A DNA stretch of 64,000 nt from Hyphomicrobium_A sp963745205 (GCA_963745205.1 CAVUWX010000011.1:181798-245797), one strand, 5' to 3'. Counted from the first letter of the stretch, positions 17,733-28,053 are shown. A program made the numbers and translations. The notes: a model not told the origin generated them from the sequence alone.

Positions 17733-19339
17733 CCAAGGAACGGCTCTATCTGTTCGACACGACGCTGCGCGACGGCGCGCAGACGACGGGTGTCGATTTC
17801 TCTGTCGAGGAGAAGCGGCGCATCGCCGCCGTGCTCGACGATCTCGGCATCGATTACATCGAGGGCGGCTACCCTGGCGCCAATGCGACCGACACCGAGT
17901 TTCTGGCCGGTAAGCCGAACTTCAAGACGGCGACGATGACCGCCTTCGGCATGGCTAAGCGCTCGGGCCGCTCGGTCTCGAACGATCCGGGCCTGCAGGC
18001 GGTGCTCGCCTCTGGCGCGCCGGCGATCTGCCTCGTCTCCAAAGCCTGGGACTATCACGTGCGCGTCGCGCTCGGCATCACCAATGAGGAGAACCTGGAG
18101 GGTCTCGAACTGTCGGTGAAGGCGATCACGGCGTCGGGCCGCGAGGCGCTGATCGATTGTGAGCATTTTTTCGACGGCTACAAGGGCAACCGCGACTACG
18201 CGCTCGCCGTCGCGCGCACCGCGTTCGAGGCCGGCGCGCGCTGGGTCGTGCTGTGCGACACCAATGGCGGCTCGCTGCCCCACGAGGTGGAGCGCATCGT
18301 GTCCGAGGTGGCCCACCTCGTTCCGAGCGCGAACCTCGGCATCCACACCCACAACGACACCGAGAACGCGGTCGCCAACTCGCTCGTGGCGGTGCGCGCC
18401 GGCTGCCGTCAGATCCAGGGCACCCTCAATGGCATCGGGGAGCGCTGCGGCAACGCCAACCTCACCTCGATCATCCCGACGCTGCTCTTGAAGAGCGAGT
18501 TCGCCGACCGTTTCGAGACGCAGGTCACGCCAGAACGGCTGTGCACGCTGACGCACGCGAGCCGCGTGCTCGACGAGGTGCTGAACCGCTCCCCCGACCG
18601 CCACGCGCCCTACGTCGGCGCCAGCGCGTTTGCGACCAAGGCCGGCATCCACGCCTCGGCCATCGTCAAGGAGCCGGCGACCTACGAGCACGTGCCGCCT
18701 GAGAGCGTCGGCAACCGGCGGCACCTGCTCGTGTCAAAGCAGGGCGGCAAGTCCTCGGTGCTGGCCGTCATCGAACGCCTCGGCATCCCCATCGAGATGG
18801 ACGACGCTCGCGTCTCCGCGTTGCTCGAGGAGGTGAAGGCGCGCGAAGCCGCCGGCTATTCCTACGAGGCGGCGGAAGCTTCCTTCGAGCTGCTCGCCCG
18901 GCGCATGCTGGACAAGGTGCCGCGCTATTTCACCGTCGACTCTTTCCGCGTCATGGTGGAACGGCGCCACAACGCGCGCGGCAAGCTCGTCACCGTGTCG
19001 GAGGCGACCGTCAAGGTCTTCATCAACGGCGACAACGAGCCGCTGTGGTCGGTGGGCGAGGGCAACGGCCCCGTCAACGCGCTCGACATGGCGCTGCGCA
19101 AAGACCTCGGCCGCTACCAGAAGCACATCGATGGGGTAGAGCTCGTCGACTACAAGGTGCGTATCCTGACGGGCGGCACCGAGGCCGTCACGCGCGTCCT
19201 GGTCGAGAGCCACGACACGATGTCGGGTGCGCGCTGGTTCACGGTCGGCGTCTCGCCCAACATTATCGACGCGAGCTTCGAAGCCCTGCTCGATTCGATC
19301 AACTACAAGCTGATGAAGGACAACGCGCAGGCGGCGTGA
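17729..19339 (+). CDS. cimA: citramalate synthase
   Basis: This 536-residue enzyme condenses pyruvate and acetyl-CoA to (R)-citramalate, a threonine-independent route to 2-oxobutyrate and isoleucine. The HMGL-like TIM barrel starts LFDTTLRDGAQTTG, with the metal-binding Asp and catalytic Arg. HTHNDTENAVANS near residue 210 carries the metal-binding histidines, and GTLNGIGERCGN follows. The C-terminal ~130 residues form the regulatory LeuA-dimer domain. The length fits CimA and is shorter than most LeuA. ATG at 17729 matches the duplicated stub's start; 17723 is two codons earlier. Homocitrate or isopropylmalate synthase are less likely given the YIEGGYPGAN signature. Confidence 0.9.
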   Translation: MTKERLYLFDTTLRDGAQTTGVDFSVEEKRRIAAVLDDLGIDYIEGGYPGANATDTEFLAGKPNFKTATMTAFGMAKRSGRSVSNDPGLQAVLASGAPAICLVSKAWDYHVRVALGITNEENLEGLELSVKAITASGREALIDCEHFFDGYKGNRDYALAVARTAFEAGARWVVLCDTNGGSLPHEVERIVSEVAHLVPSANLGIHTHNDTENAVANSLVAVRAGCRQIQGTLNGIGERCGNANLTSIIPTLLLKSEFADRFETQVTPERLCTLTHASRVLDEVLNRSPDRHAPYVGASAFATKAGIHASAIVKEPATYEHVPPESVGNRRHLLVSKQGGKSSVLAVIERLGIPIEMDDARVSALLEEVKAREAAGYSYEAAEASFELLARRMLDKVPRYFTVDSFRVMVERRHNARGKLVTVSEATVKVFINGDNEPLWSVGEGNGPVNALDMALRKDLGRYQKHIDGVELVDYKVRILTGGTEAVTRVLVESHDTMSGARWFTVGVSPNIIDASFEALLDSINYKLMKDNAQAA

Positions 19340-19384
19340 GGCGAAGCGATCGGCTCCGCAGCTTGAAACAGCAAGACGAGCGGG

Positions 19385-20590
19385 ATGCCGGCCCAAGAGC
19401 TCCGAAGCGCTAGTCTGAGAAGGATCCCGCGCGGCGTTTGGGCGCTCGGGCTCGTCAGCCTGTTCATGGACGTCTCCTCCGAGATGATCCATGCGCTATT
19501 GCCGGTCTACCTCGTTGCAGTCCTCGGCGCGTCGGCGTTGACGGTCGGCTTTATCGAGGGCATCGCCGAGGCCACGGCGATGATCACGAAGATCTTCTCG
19601 GGTGCGCTGTCGGACTGGCTCGGCCGGCGTAAGCTGCTGGCCGCCATCGGGTACGGCCTCGCGGCCTTCACCAAGCCGGTCTTTCCGCTGGCGACCAATA
19701 TCGGATGGCTTATCGCTGCGCGGTTCGTTGACCGCATCGGCAAGGGGATTCGCGGCGCGCCGCGGGATGCGCTCGTTGCCGATCTCTCGCCCGCCGACAT
19801 TCGGGGAGCGAGCTTCGGGTTGCGCCAATCGCTGGATACGGTCGGGGCTTTTCTAGGCCCTCTATTGGCCATCGGCCTCATGACCCTGACGGCCGACAAC
19901 TTCACGGCGGTCTTCTGGATCGCCGTGGTACCGGCCTTCATTGCATTGGCGCTGATGGTGTTTGGCGTCGAGGAGCCGCAGCGGAACGCCGATGGGATAT
20001 CCCGAGCGCGCCTTCGCTTCGCTGACGCGGGCCGTCTTTCAGCAGCGTTCTGGGCCGTAACGGCGGTCGCCGCCGTGTTGGCACTCGCTAGGTTCAGCGA
20101 GGCGTTTCTCATACTGAAGGCGCACGCCATGGGCCTATCGACCGCACTCGTGCCGGCGGTTCTCGTCGTCATGAACGTGGCCTATGCGCTCTCCGCCTAC
20201 CCGGCCGGGGCGCTGTCAGACCGGATCGGGCGCCGCGGCCTTCTATTGACCGGCGTGGCTCTCTTGATCCTGGCCGATCTTGTCTTGGCCTTTGCGGGAA
20301 GCCTGCCTTGGGTGGCTGCGGGAACCGCCATCTGGGGGCTACACATGGGGTTCACGCAGGGCCTGCTGGCAACACTCGTGGCCGACACTGCGCCGGAGGA
20401 TTTGCGCGGCACGGCGTTCGGGGCGTTCAATTTTGTCAGTGGCATCGCCATGCTGTTGGCGAGTGTAATCGCTGGGGCGTTGTGGGATGGCTATGGCCCG
20501 AGGATGACGTTTCTTGCAGGCGCTGTCGTGACGTCCATTGCTCTTGCCGGCCTTGCGGCCATTCACTGGCGCCGTGGCTTGCGTCGCTAG
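19385..20590 (+). CDS. MFS transporter
   Basis: This 401-residue inner-membrane protein has about 12 hydrophobic helices. The loop 2-3 signature is GALSDWLGRRK near residue 78, repeated in the second half as GALSDRIGRRG near 278, the usual MFS pseudo-symmetry. The segment RFVDRIGKGIRGAPRDAL after helix 4 is typical of a drug/metabolite-exporter subfamily. Substrate unknown. The stop codon TAG at 20588-20590 shares the palindrome CTAG with the stop of the convergent POT gene. It lies 45 bases after cimA and may be co-transcribed. Confidence 0.85.
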   Translation: MPAQELRSASLRRIPRGVWALGLVSLFMDVSSEMIHALLPVYLVAVLGASALTVGFIEGIAEATAMITKIFSGALSDWLGRRKLLAAIGYGLAAFTKPVFPLATNIGWLIAARFVDRIGKGIRGAPRDALVADLSPADIRGASFGLRQSLDTVGAFLGPLLAIGLMTLTADNFTAVFWIAVVPAFIALALMVFGVEEPQRNADGISRARLRFADAGRLSAAFWAVTAVAAVLALARFSEAFLILKAHAMGLSTALVPAVLVVMNVAYALSAYPAGALSDRIGRRGLLLTGVALLILADLVLAFAGSLPWVAAGTAIWGLHMGFTQGLLATLVADTAPEDLRGTAFGAFNFVSGIAMLLASVIAGALWDGYGPRMTFLAGAVVTSIALAGLAAIHWRRGLRR

Positions 20591-22104
20591 CGCACGCCGC
20601 CCATCAGCCGCTTGAGCCAAGGCACGAGCAAAAGCAGCGCCAGCGTCGCGACGCCGACGGCGGCCGCCTGCTGCAGGAAAAAGTACGAGAGCTCCTGCGC
20701 GTCGTTTGCGGTGTAGCCGCTGCCGAGAACGCCGGCGAGCTTGTTGCCCCAGGCGGCCGCGAGGAACCAGACCCCCAGCGTCAGCCCAACGCGGTTTGCT
20801 GGGGCGAGCCGCGTCATGGTGCTGAGGCCAACGGGGCTCAAGAAGAGCTCGCCGACGGTCTGCAGGAAGAACAGCCCGACAAGCCACAGCGGGCTCACCT
20901 TGCCTTCCGCGGTGAGCATCGCGGGGGGCACCATCAAGAGGTACGAGAGCGCGAGGAACAGCAGCCCGAGCACGAACTTCATCGGGCTGGACGGCTGGCT
21001 CGGGCCCAGCCGCTGCCAGGCAAGCGCGAACAGCGGCGCCAACAAAATCACGAACAGTGAATTGAGCGCCAGGAACCAGGCGGACGGGAACGCCCAGCCG
21101 AACAGATCGGTGCGCGTTAGCTGCTGGCCGAACAGTGAGATCGTGATCCCCGCCTGCTCGAAGATGGCCCAGAAGATCATTGCAGCGATGAAGAACACGA
21201 ACATGGCCGCGAGGCGCCTCTCATTGAGAGAGGTGCGGATGCCGAACCACAATATGACGGCAACCGGCCCCAGCAAGAAGAGCGCGCGCAGCCATTGAAA
21301 GCGAAGGTCGTCCGACAGCACGGTGAGCGCCATGAGCGCTGCCGTGCCGGCGACGACGAGGGCGGCCGTTCCCCACGTGGTCGTGCTGGCCTCGGTGGGG
21401 GCGCTGCGCTCGGCGAACTGGCCGCTGCGCCGCAGGAATGCGATGAGCCCTAGCGTCATGCCGACGCCAGCGGCGCCGAAGCCCCAATGCCAGCTCTGCG
21501 CCGGATCGAAGCCGTTCGCCGCGAGCCAACTCTTGAACTCAGGGCTTTGTGCCAGAAATGCCGTAATGAGCGGCGCGAGCAAGCCGCCGATGTTGATGCT
21601 CATGTAGAAGATGGAGAAGCCTGCATCGCGGCGCTCGTCTTGCGGCGCATAGAGCCCGCCAACAAGTGCGCTGATGTTCGGCTTGAAAAGGCCGGTGCCA
21701 AATGCGACCAGAGCCAAGCCGGCGTAGATCGCCCACTGCGCCGGGACGGCGAGCGTGAAATGGCCAAGCGCGATGACGCTGCCGCCGATCAGCACTGCGA
21801 GCCGCGCGCCGAGGTAGCGGTCCGCGATGAAGCCGCCCGGGATCGAGAGCATGTAAACGGCCATGGTGTAGTTGCCGTAGATGCGCGCCGCTTCCACCGT
21901 AGTGAGCCCGAGGCCGCCTTCGGCGACGGGGGCGACGATGAACAGCGCCAACAGCGCGCGCATACCGTAGTAGGAGAAGCGCTCCCACAGCTCGGTGAAG
22001 AAGAGCGTCGAGAGGCCCTGCGGCTGGCCGCCGAAGCCTGCCCTGGGGAGGTCACCGCCTTCGGCGGCGCCGGATCTATTCGCGGGGGATTGGCTGGTCG
22101 GCAT
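20587..22104 (-). CDS. proton-dependent oligopeptide transporter (POT/PTR family)
   Basis: This protein of ~505 residues has the POT N-terminal signature FFTELWERFSYYGMRALL, with the ExxER-type proton-coupling motif (ELWER). GGFIADRYLGAR follows in loop 2-3, then about 12-14 helices. It imports di- and tripeptides with protons, like DtpT/YdgR. The Pro/Gly-rich first ~30 residues precede the first helix. I chose ATG 22104; TTG 22119 is five codons longer. It ends convergently on the MFS gene, using the complementary TAG of a shared CTAG. Confidence 0.9.
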   Translation of the reverse strand: MPTSQSPANRSGAAEGGDLPRAGFGGQPQGLSTLFFTELWERFSYYGMRALLALFIVAPVAEGGLGLTTVEAARIYGNYTMAVYMLSIPGGFIADRYLGARLAVLIGGSVIALGHFTLAVPAQWAIYAGLALVAFGTGLFKPNISALVGGLYAPQDERRDAGFSIFYMSINIGGLLAPLITAFLAQSPEFKSWLAANGFDPAQSWHWGFGAAGVGMTLGLIAFLRRSGQFAERSAPTEASTTTWGTAALVVAGTAALMALTVLSDDLRFQWLRALFLLGPVAVILWFGIRTSLNERRLAAMFVFFIAAMIFWAIFEQAGITISLFGQQLTRTDLFGWAFPSAWFLALNSLFVILLAPLFALAWQRLGPSQPSSPMKFVLGLLFLALSYLLMVPPAMLTAEGKVSPLWLVGLFFLQTVGELFLSPVGLSTMTRLAPANRVGLTLGVWFLAAAWGNKLAGVLGSGYTANDAQELSYFFLQQAAAVGVATLALLLLVPWLKRLMGGVR

Positions 22105-22212
22105 TCCGGGCTTTGGCAATGGCTGCGCAAAGCCTCAATAGCACGCCGTGTGCGCCACCGGGCACCGGCAAATTTCACGTCGGGCAGGGCGGCACATGCA
22201 AGATGTGCGCGC

Positions 22213-24120
22213 TTATCGGCGATGCCGCGCCTGGCGCCTGGCTTGCGGCGGATTCGCACGCTGCGGCGCCGCCGCGATGCACTTGAGCCGGCACAGCGCC
22301 AGCACCTCGCTTACCTCGTTTGAGGGCACGGGGTGGCTGAAATAGAAGCCCTGCACCTCGTCGCAGCCGGCGCCTTCGACCGTATCGAGGCGCTCGCGCG
22401 TCTCGATACCTTCTGCGACCGTCTCGATCTTGAGCGCTTTTGCGAGCTCGGTGACCGCGCGGATGATTGCGAAGTTGTCGCGGCGCCCCGGTACCTCGCG
22501 CACGAACGTGCGGTCGATCTTGATCTTATCGAATTGGAAGTTCTGCAGGTAGCTCAACGATGCAAACGCGGTGCCGAAATCGTCGAGCGCGATCTGAACG
22601 CCCAGCTCGTGCAGCTTGTGCAAGATCTCGTGCGTGCCCGGCGCGTCGCGCAGAAGTGCGCTTTCAGTCACCTCGAGCTCGAGGCGCCCAGCCTCCAGTT
22701 TCGATTGCTCGAGAGCGCGCAGGGTCGCCCGCACCAGGTTGCCGGTCTCGAACTGCACCGAGGAGAGGTTGACCGTAACTTTGACGGGCTCGGGCCAGCT
22801 CGCGGCGTCCGCGCAGGCCTGCTGCAGCGCCCATTCTCCCATGCGTACGATGAAGCCGGTTTGCTCGGCGATGGGGATGAAATCGAGCGGCGGTATCAGC
22901 CCGCGCTCGGGATGGTTCCAGCGCATCAGCGCCTCGAAGCTCGTGACGCGATGCGCCTTGAGGTTGATGATGGGCTGGTAGTGCAGCGTGAGCTCGCCGC
23001 GGTCGAGCGCATACTTGAGGTCGATCTCGAGCTGATGCTGGTCGCGGATCTTTTCGTCCTCGCCGGCGTTGAAGAACGCAAAACCACCTCCGCCTTGGAA
23101 CTTGCTCTTGTACAGCGCGACGTCGACCTTCTTCAGAAGGTCGTCGACGGTCGCGCCGTTCTCGGGAGCGTGCGCAATGCCGATGCTCGCGTTGATGCTG
23201 AGCGTGCGGCCGGCGACCTGGTGCGGCTCTCCGGTGGCGCGCAGGAGGCGCCCAGCGAGGCGCTCGGTGTCCTCCCTCTTGCGGGCGTTGCGCTGCAGGA
23301 TCGCGAACTCGTCACCACCGAGGCGTCCGACGAGATCGTTCCCGCGCACCGCGCCCCGCAAGCGGCGCGCCACGCTTTTCAGAAGCGCGTCCCCGACCGG
23401 GTGTCCGTAGGTGTCGTTCACTTCCTTGAACTTATCGAGGTCGATCCAGAGCAGGGAAAAGCCATTGCCGGGACGTGCGCCGCGCAACGCCTGCTCGAGC
23501 TGCTCACGGAAATGGAAGCGGTTGGCTATCTCGGTCAGGGTGTCGTGGCGGGCGAGCCAGGTGATCCTCTGCTCGGCGCGCTGCTTCTCGGTTATGTCCT
23601 CCTGCAGGTCCACCCACCCGCCGTTGGGAAGCGGCTGATTATTGACCAGGATGGTGCGCCCGTCCTTCAATTGCTGCACGTAGGAGAAGGTTTTTCCGCG
23701 CGCGAGCTCGGCCACGTGGTGCTCGATCCATTTGCGCTGCTTCTCGACGTCCTCGAGGCGCTCCTCGCCCGTCTCGCGCCGCACGTGGTAGCGCACGATG
23801 TCGCTCAGCGGCGTGCCCGGCTGGGTCAGCTCCGGGGGCAGTCCGTAGATGTCGCGGTAGATCTTGTTGCACACGATCAGCCGCTGCTCGGCATCGAACA
23901 TCGAGAGCCCGCGCGCCATATTGTCGAGGGCCACTTCGAACCAGCCGTTGAGTTGCTCTAGCCGGCGCTTGTGCTCGAGGATTTCCTCGGTGTTGTGCTT
24001 CAGGGCGGCGAGCGTACGGGCGAGCTCGGTCGGTGTTTGACCGCTCTCCGGGCTTGCAACTGGCTCGGTGGACTTGGGGCTGGGTAGGGTGGGAGCAATC
24101 GCTGGGGACGGGGACTTCAC
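22213..24120 (-). CDS. PAS-GGDEF-EAL cyclic-di-GMP regulator
   Basis: This 635-residue cytosolic protein has a coiled coil (~30-60) and a PAS-type sensor domain (~58-175, LNGWFEVALDNMARGLSMFD). A GGDEF domain (~185-345) carries an intact GGDEF at 268-272 and a product-inhibition I-site RGND at 259-262. An EAL domain (~365-610) has an intact EAL at 396-398 and the later DDFGTAFASLSYL loop. Both catalytic cores look active, so it could make or degrade c-di-GMP, with the PAS domain setting the balance. No membrane segment is visible. The start is GTG at 24120 with AGAGGG upstream. The C-terminal Arg/Ala-rich tail is outside known domains. Confidence 0.93.
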   Translation of the reverse strand: MKSPSPAIAPTLPSPKSTEPVASPESGQTPTELARTLAALKHNTEEILEHKRRLEQLNGWFEVALDNMARGLSMFDAEQRLIVCNKIYRDIYGLPPELTQPGTPLSDIVRYHVRRETGEERLEDVEKQRKWIEHHVAELARGKTFSYVQQLKDGRTILVNNQPLPNGGWVDLQEDITEKQRAEQRITWLARHDTLTEIANRFHFREQLEQALRGARPGNGFSLLWIDLDKFKEVNDTYGHPVGDALLKSVARRLRGAVRGNDLVGRLGGDEFAILQRNARKREDTERLAGRLLRATGEPHQVAGRTLSINASIGIAHAPENGATVDDLLKKVDVALYKSKFQGGGGFAFFNAGEDEKIRDQHQLEIDLKYALDRGELTLHYQPIINLKAHRVTSFEALMRWNHPERGLIPPLDFIPIAEQTGFIVRMGEWALQQACADAASWPEPVKVTVNLSSVQFETGNLVRATLRALEQSKLEAGRLELEVTESALLRDAPGTHEILHKLHELGVQIALDDFGTAFASLSYLQNFQFDKIKIDRTFVREVPGRRDNFAIIRAVTELAKALKIETVAEGIETRERLDTVEGAGCDEVQGFYFSHPVPSNEVSEVLALCRLKCIAAAPQRANPPQARRQARHRR

Positions 24121-24263
24121 GAGAACGACCCTCTTGCGCCGACAGTTGATGGGTCATGTACCCGGCAACTGGTAAGGCGCCCCTTAATCCGAACCCTGAA
24201 TTTTCCGATTTGAGGCTCTTCGTTAATGAGAGGGCAAAAGCGGCCAGTTGCCGGAACGCAGGC

Positions 24264-25238
<975 letters not shown>

Positions 25239-25325
25239 TGGCGGCTGATACGCGTAAATGGGGAGGGGGCGCAAGCCGCGGCGACTGCCCCATCCCCAAC
25301 GGCGCAGAGGAGGGCTGGCGCGGTC

Positions 25326-26309
25326 TTAAAACCACACCCCCGGCCAGCGGTAGCGCGGGCGCATCTCGATGGGGCCCACGCCAATGAGCGAGATGCGCGG
25401 GCCCTCGGCGATGTCGAGAGGCGGCATCGGCGGGGCTTCGAGCGCATGTAGGCGGGCGATGCGCTGCGCCAGCGGCGGCGGACAGCGCAGCATCGAAGGC
25501 TGCGGCACCCGGCGCGCGGGCACCGGCGGGATGAGGTCCTCCGCCAGCGTGCCGGTCGAGCTCTCGAGCCTCGAGATGGCGGAGGCGAGCCCCATCGGGT
25601 CGCCCGTCAGTAGCGCGCCGGCGCGGTCGGCTTCCAGCTCGCGCGTGTGGGAGAGGCTGAACTGCAAGAGATTAAGCAGCGCCGGCGCCAACACCAGGAG
25701 CGCTACGCTCCACCAGGAGACGAGTTCGTCATGCGTGAGCAGGTGGTAGAGGTTGAGCGCGGCGAGCGCGACCCCTGCGTAGTACATGAGTTGGCCCGCA
25801 CGCGTGACGAAGTCGGCGACGGCGAGGACGGTGGGGTCGCCTTGGGCGATGTGGCTCACCTCGCGTGCGAACACGCCGGCGATCTCGCGCATGGTGAGCC
25901 GCCGCAGGAGGCCCTCGGTGACCGCGATGGCGGAGCTCTGTGGCGTGCCCGCCGAGAACGCGCTCAACATCATGCTCGGTACGACGTAGAGGCGCGGCGG
26001 CCGCTTGAGACCGGCGCGGCGCGCGAGATTGTCGGCCAAGAGTTCGACCTGCTGCATCGTGGCCGAGTTTTGCGGACGGGCGCCGTAGAGGCGCATCACT
26101 GATTGCGGCGGCAAGCGCACCGCGAGCGCGACAATACCGCCGACCGTGGCTGCGGCAACGAGAAGGCTCCACGCACCGATGAGCGGCCAGCATGCAGCGA
26201 TGAGAATCGTCACGAACGCTGCCAGCAGAAGTGCCGCCTGCACGAGGTTGGCGGCGGCGTGCGGGTCGAGCGCCGCCAGGCGCAGGTTACGTACCGTTGC
26301 GAAAGACAT
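25326..26309 (-). CDS. M48 (HtpX-like) metalloprotease homologue with REVSH in place of HEVSH
   Basis: This 327-residue membrane protein has helices at ~25-65 and ~165-220, as in HtpX/Oma1-like M48 peptidases. The zinc motif HExxH is here R149-E-V-S-H153: the first zinc-ligand His is replaced by Arg (codon CGC read from 25863-25865; one base from CAC). The catalytic Glu150, the second His and the third ligand region (HTRELEADRAG, Glu224) are retained. Either the enzyme is inactive or the base is a sequencing error. HtpX normally degrades misfolded membrane proteins. GGAAAG precedes the ATG at 26309. It is divergent from the DUF5993 gene, 38 bases away. Confidence 0.85.
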   Translation of the reverse strand: MSFATVRNLRLAALDPHAAANLVQAALLLAAFVTILIAACWPLIGAWSLLVAAATVGGIVALAVRLPPQSVMRLYGARPQNSATMQQVELLADNLARRAGLKRPPRLYVVPSMMLSAFSAGTPQSSAIAVTEGLLRRLTMREIAGVFAREVSHIAQGDPTVLAVADFVTRAGQLMYYAGVALAALNLYHLLTHDELVSWWSVALLVLAPALLNLLQFSLSHTRELEADRAGALLTGDPMGLASAISRLESSTGTLAEDLIPPVPARRVPQPSMLRCPPPLAQRIARLHALEAPPMPPLDIAEGPRISLIGVGPIEMRPRYRWPGVWF

Positions 26310-26347
26310 GGTAGCTTTCCGGTTTTCCTCTGAGCGGGCTTCCACGC

Positions 26348-26506
26348 ATGGATTCTTCGATCGCCTTTGCCATCGTCGCCACTGCCATGTGGGCCGCTTG
26401 GCGACGGGACCCGCGCGTCGCAGTGTCTTTATTCGCGCTCGGTTTGCTGTTCACCCTGGCAGTCTACCTCCACCACGCGACCGACGCCCTGCCTTTGTCG
26501 CTCTAG
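26348..26506 (+). CDS. DUF5993-type small membrane protein
   Basis: This 52-residue protein has two short hydrophobic helices around a charged WRRDPR turn and ends LHHATDALPLSL, the HHATD-plus-hydrophobic ending I associate with DUF5993. Such proteins are commonly found just before DsbB-like genes, as here: the next gene starts 27 bases later. The function is unknown; an accessory subunit of the thiol oxidase is a reasonable guess from context. Confidence 0.7.
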   Translation: MDSSIAFAIVATAMWAAWRRDPRVAVSLFALGLLFTLAVYLHHATDALPLSL

Positions 26507-26533
26507 ACGATCCGAGATCCCCGGAGCCCGGCC

Positions 26534-27079
26534 ATGACCCCTGCCAATGCCTTAAAGCTCAACGCGACCGCACTTTATGCGATCGCCGCTGTGCTACTGG
26601 CGGCGTTCTACTTCCAGTTCGCGCTCTCCGAGCTGCCCTGCCCACTGTGCCTGCTGCAGCGTGTTGCGTTTACCGCCCTCGCCGTGGGCCCGATCCTGAC
26701 GCTACGGCATGGACCGCGCCCCGGTCACTACGGAATGATCATCATCGCGGGCCTGCTCGGCGCTGCCATCGCTTCGCGGCAGGTGCTTCTGCATATCATG
26801 CCGGGGGATGCAGGCTACGGATCCGCACTCATCGGCTACCACTTTTACACGTGGGCATTTCTCTGCTTCGTTGCCGCGATAGCCGCCAGCGCCGCGATGC
26901 TCCTGTTCCCCGGCCAGTTCGCGGAGGTCATTCAACGGCCCGGCCTGCTCGAACTTGCCGCCGTGTGGCTCATATTCGCTGTCACGCTCGCCAATGGGGC
27001 GAGCGCGCTGCTTGAATGCGGCTTCACGTGGTGCCCGGACACGCCGGTGCACTACGAGCTGCTCTACCGGCCCGGTTGA
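26534..27079 (+). CDS. disulfide bond formation protein B family
   Basis: This 181-residue inner-membrane protein has four helices plus a C-terminal segment. Cys36 and Cys39 in the first periplasmic loop (PCPLC) are the DsbB pair that passes electrons to quinone. A second pair, Cys162 and Cys167 (ECGFTWCP), lies after the last helix rather than between helices 3 and 4 as Cys104/Cys130 do in E. coli DsbB, so the DsbA-facing pair may be rearranged. It probably reoxidises a periplasmic thiol oxidase; no dsbA is nearby. It is likely in one transcript with the DUF5993 gene. I give no symbol because it differs from classical dsbB. Confidence 0.82.
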   Translation: MTPANALKLNATALYAIAAVLLAAFYFQFALSELPCPLCLLQRVAFTALAVGPILTLRHGPRPGHYGMIIIAGLLGAAIASRQVLLHIMPGDAGYGSALIGYHFYTWAFLCFVAAIAASAAMLLFPGQFAEVIQRPGLLELAAVWLIFAVTLANGASALLECGFTWCPDTPVHYELLYRPG

Positions 27080-27094
27080 TCGGCGCGTTCGGGC

Positions 27095-27736
27095 TCAGAA
27101 CTTGGCGAGGACGGCGGCGTCGACGGGCTTTAGGTGCTTCATCGCGGCAGCCATGATCGCGGGCACGATCTTCTGCGCGTCGTCGACGACGGTGAAGCTC
27201 ACCTCGAGCCCGGGGCGGATGAAGGTGTCGGCCTTCATGTGCGTGAGCAGGCTCAGGAAGGGGTTCCAAAAGCCATCGATGTTGGCGACCACGACGGGCT
27301 TCGTATGGCGGCCGAGCTGGACCCAGGTGAGCTGCTCAACGAGTTCCTCCAGCGTGCCGACGCCGCCCGGCAGCGCCACGAACGCGTCCGAGCGCTCGAA
27401 CATGATGCGCTTGCGCTCGTGCATGTCAGCGGTGACGATCAGCTCGTCGGCATCGCGCATCATCTGCTCCTTCTCCGTGAGGAAGCTAGGGATGATGCCC
27501 GTGACCTTTCCGCCATGATCAAGCGTGGAGCGCGCCACCTCGCCCATCAGGCCGAGGCTGCCGCCTCCGTAAACGAGGCCGATGCGATGCGCGGCAAGCT
27601 CGGCGCCGAGCGTGCGCGCCGCGGCCGTGTAGGATGGATTTTTGCCCAGCCCTGAGCCGCAGTAGACGCAGACGCTGCGTATGCTCTTGATGGTGGCTGT
27701 GGCCGTGGTTCTCCCCCCGATTTGTTTCTTGCTCAT
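27095..27736 (-). CDS. LOG family protein (cytokinin riboside monophosphate phosphoribohydrolase)
   Basis: This 213-residue Rossmann-fold protein has the LOG family motif PGGVGTLEE near residue 115, with catalytic Arg/Glu, and SVCVYCGSGLGKNP near residue 20. LVYGGGSLGLMGEVA near residue 54 completes the nucleotide site. LOG enzymes cleave ribose 5-phosphate from cytokinin nucleotides or, in bacteria, from AMP-like nucleotides. The start ATG 27736 is preceded by GGAAG. It is convergent with the DsbB-like gene. Confidence 0.9.
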   Translation of the reverse strand: MSKKQIGGRTTATATIKSIRSVCVYCGSGLGKNPSYTAAARTLGAELAAHRIGLVYGGGSLGLMGEVARSTLDHGGKVTGIIPSFLTEKEQMMRDADELIVTADMHERKRIMFERSDAFVALPGGVGTLEELVEQLTWVQLGRHTKPVVVANIDGFWNPFLSLLTHMKADTFIRPGLEVSFTVVDDAQKIVPAIMAAAMKHLKPVDAAVLAKF

Positions 27737-28053
27737 CGATACTTCCAAAGATGGTCCTCAAATTGCCGTCTGGCGGGTGGTGTATATGGGTACGATTTCG
27801 CGCTGGCGACAGCTCATCGTAGGGCCGGCTGAGGCTTTAATTGGGCGCACCGCGGAAAGGCCCTCCATGCAGGGCGGACGGGCCTCGCGCGGCAAGGGCA
27901 CGCCAGTCGTTATCCGCTTTTCGGGTGTCACATTGGCGGCCCCGTGCAGTTGTGCTTAATGTGGCAAGGCACATCACGTCCCATCGCAGAAAAGCGGCAT
28001 AAGCGAAGGAAATCGCCGATAGAACAACAGTCGGCAGGGGAGCAGAAACGCAA
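27737..28053. other. 317-base divergent intergenic region
   Basis: This lies between the LOG gene and the repeat-protein gene, which point away from each other. I see no convincing gene. The last ~20 bases (AGGGGAGC before the ATG) are the ribosome site of the downstream gene. Promoters for both genes are expected but no clear -35/-10 pair stands out. Confidence 0.6.

Noticed and set aside
22333..23961. 542-codon plus-strand frame opposite the GGDEF-EAL gene
   Set aside because: It mirrors codons of the real gene and lacks domain features; the minus-strand gene has intact GGDEF and EAL motifs.
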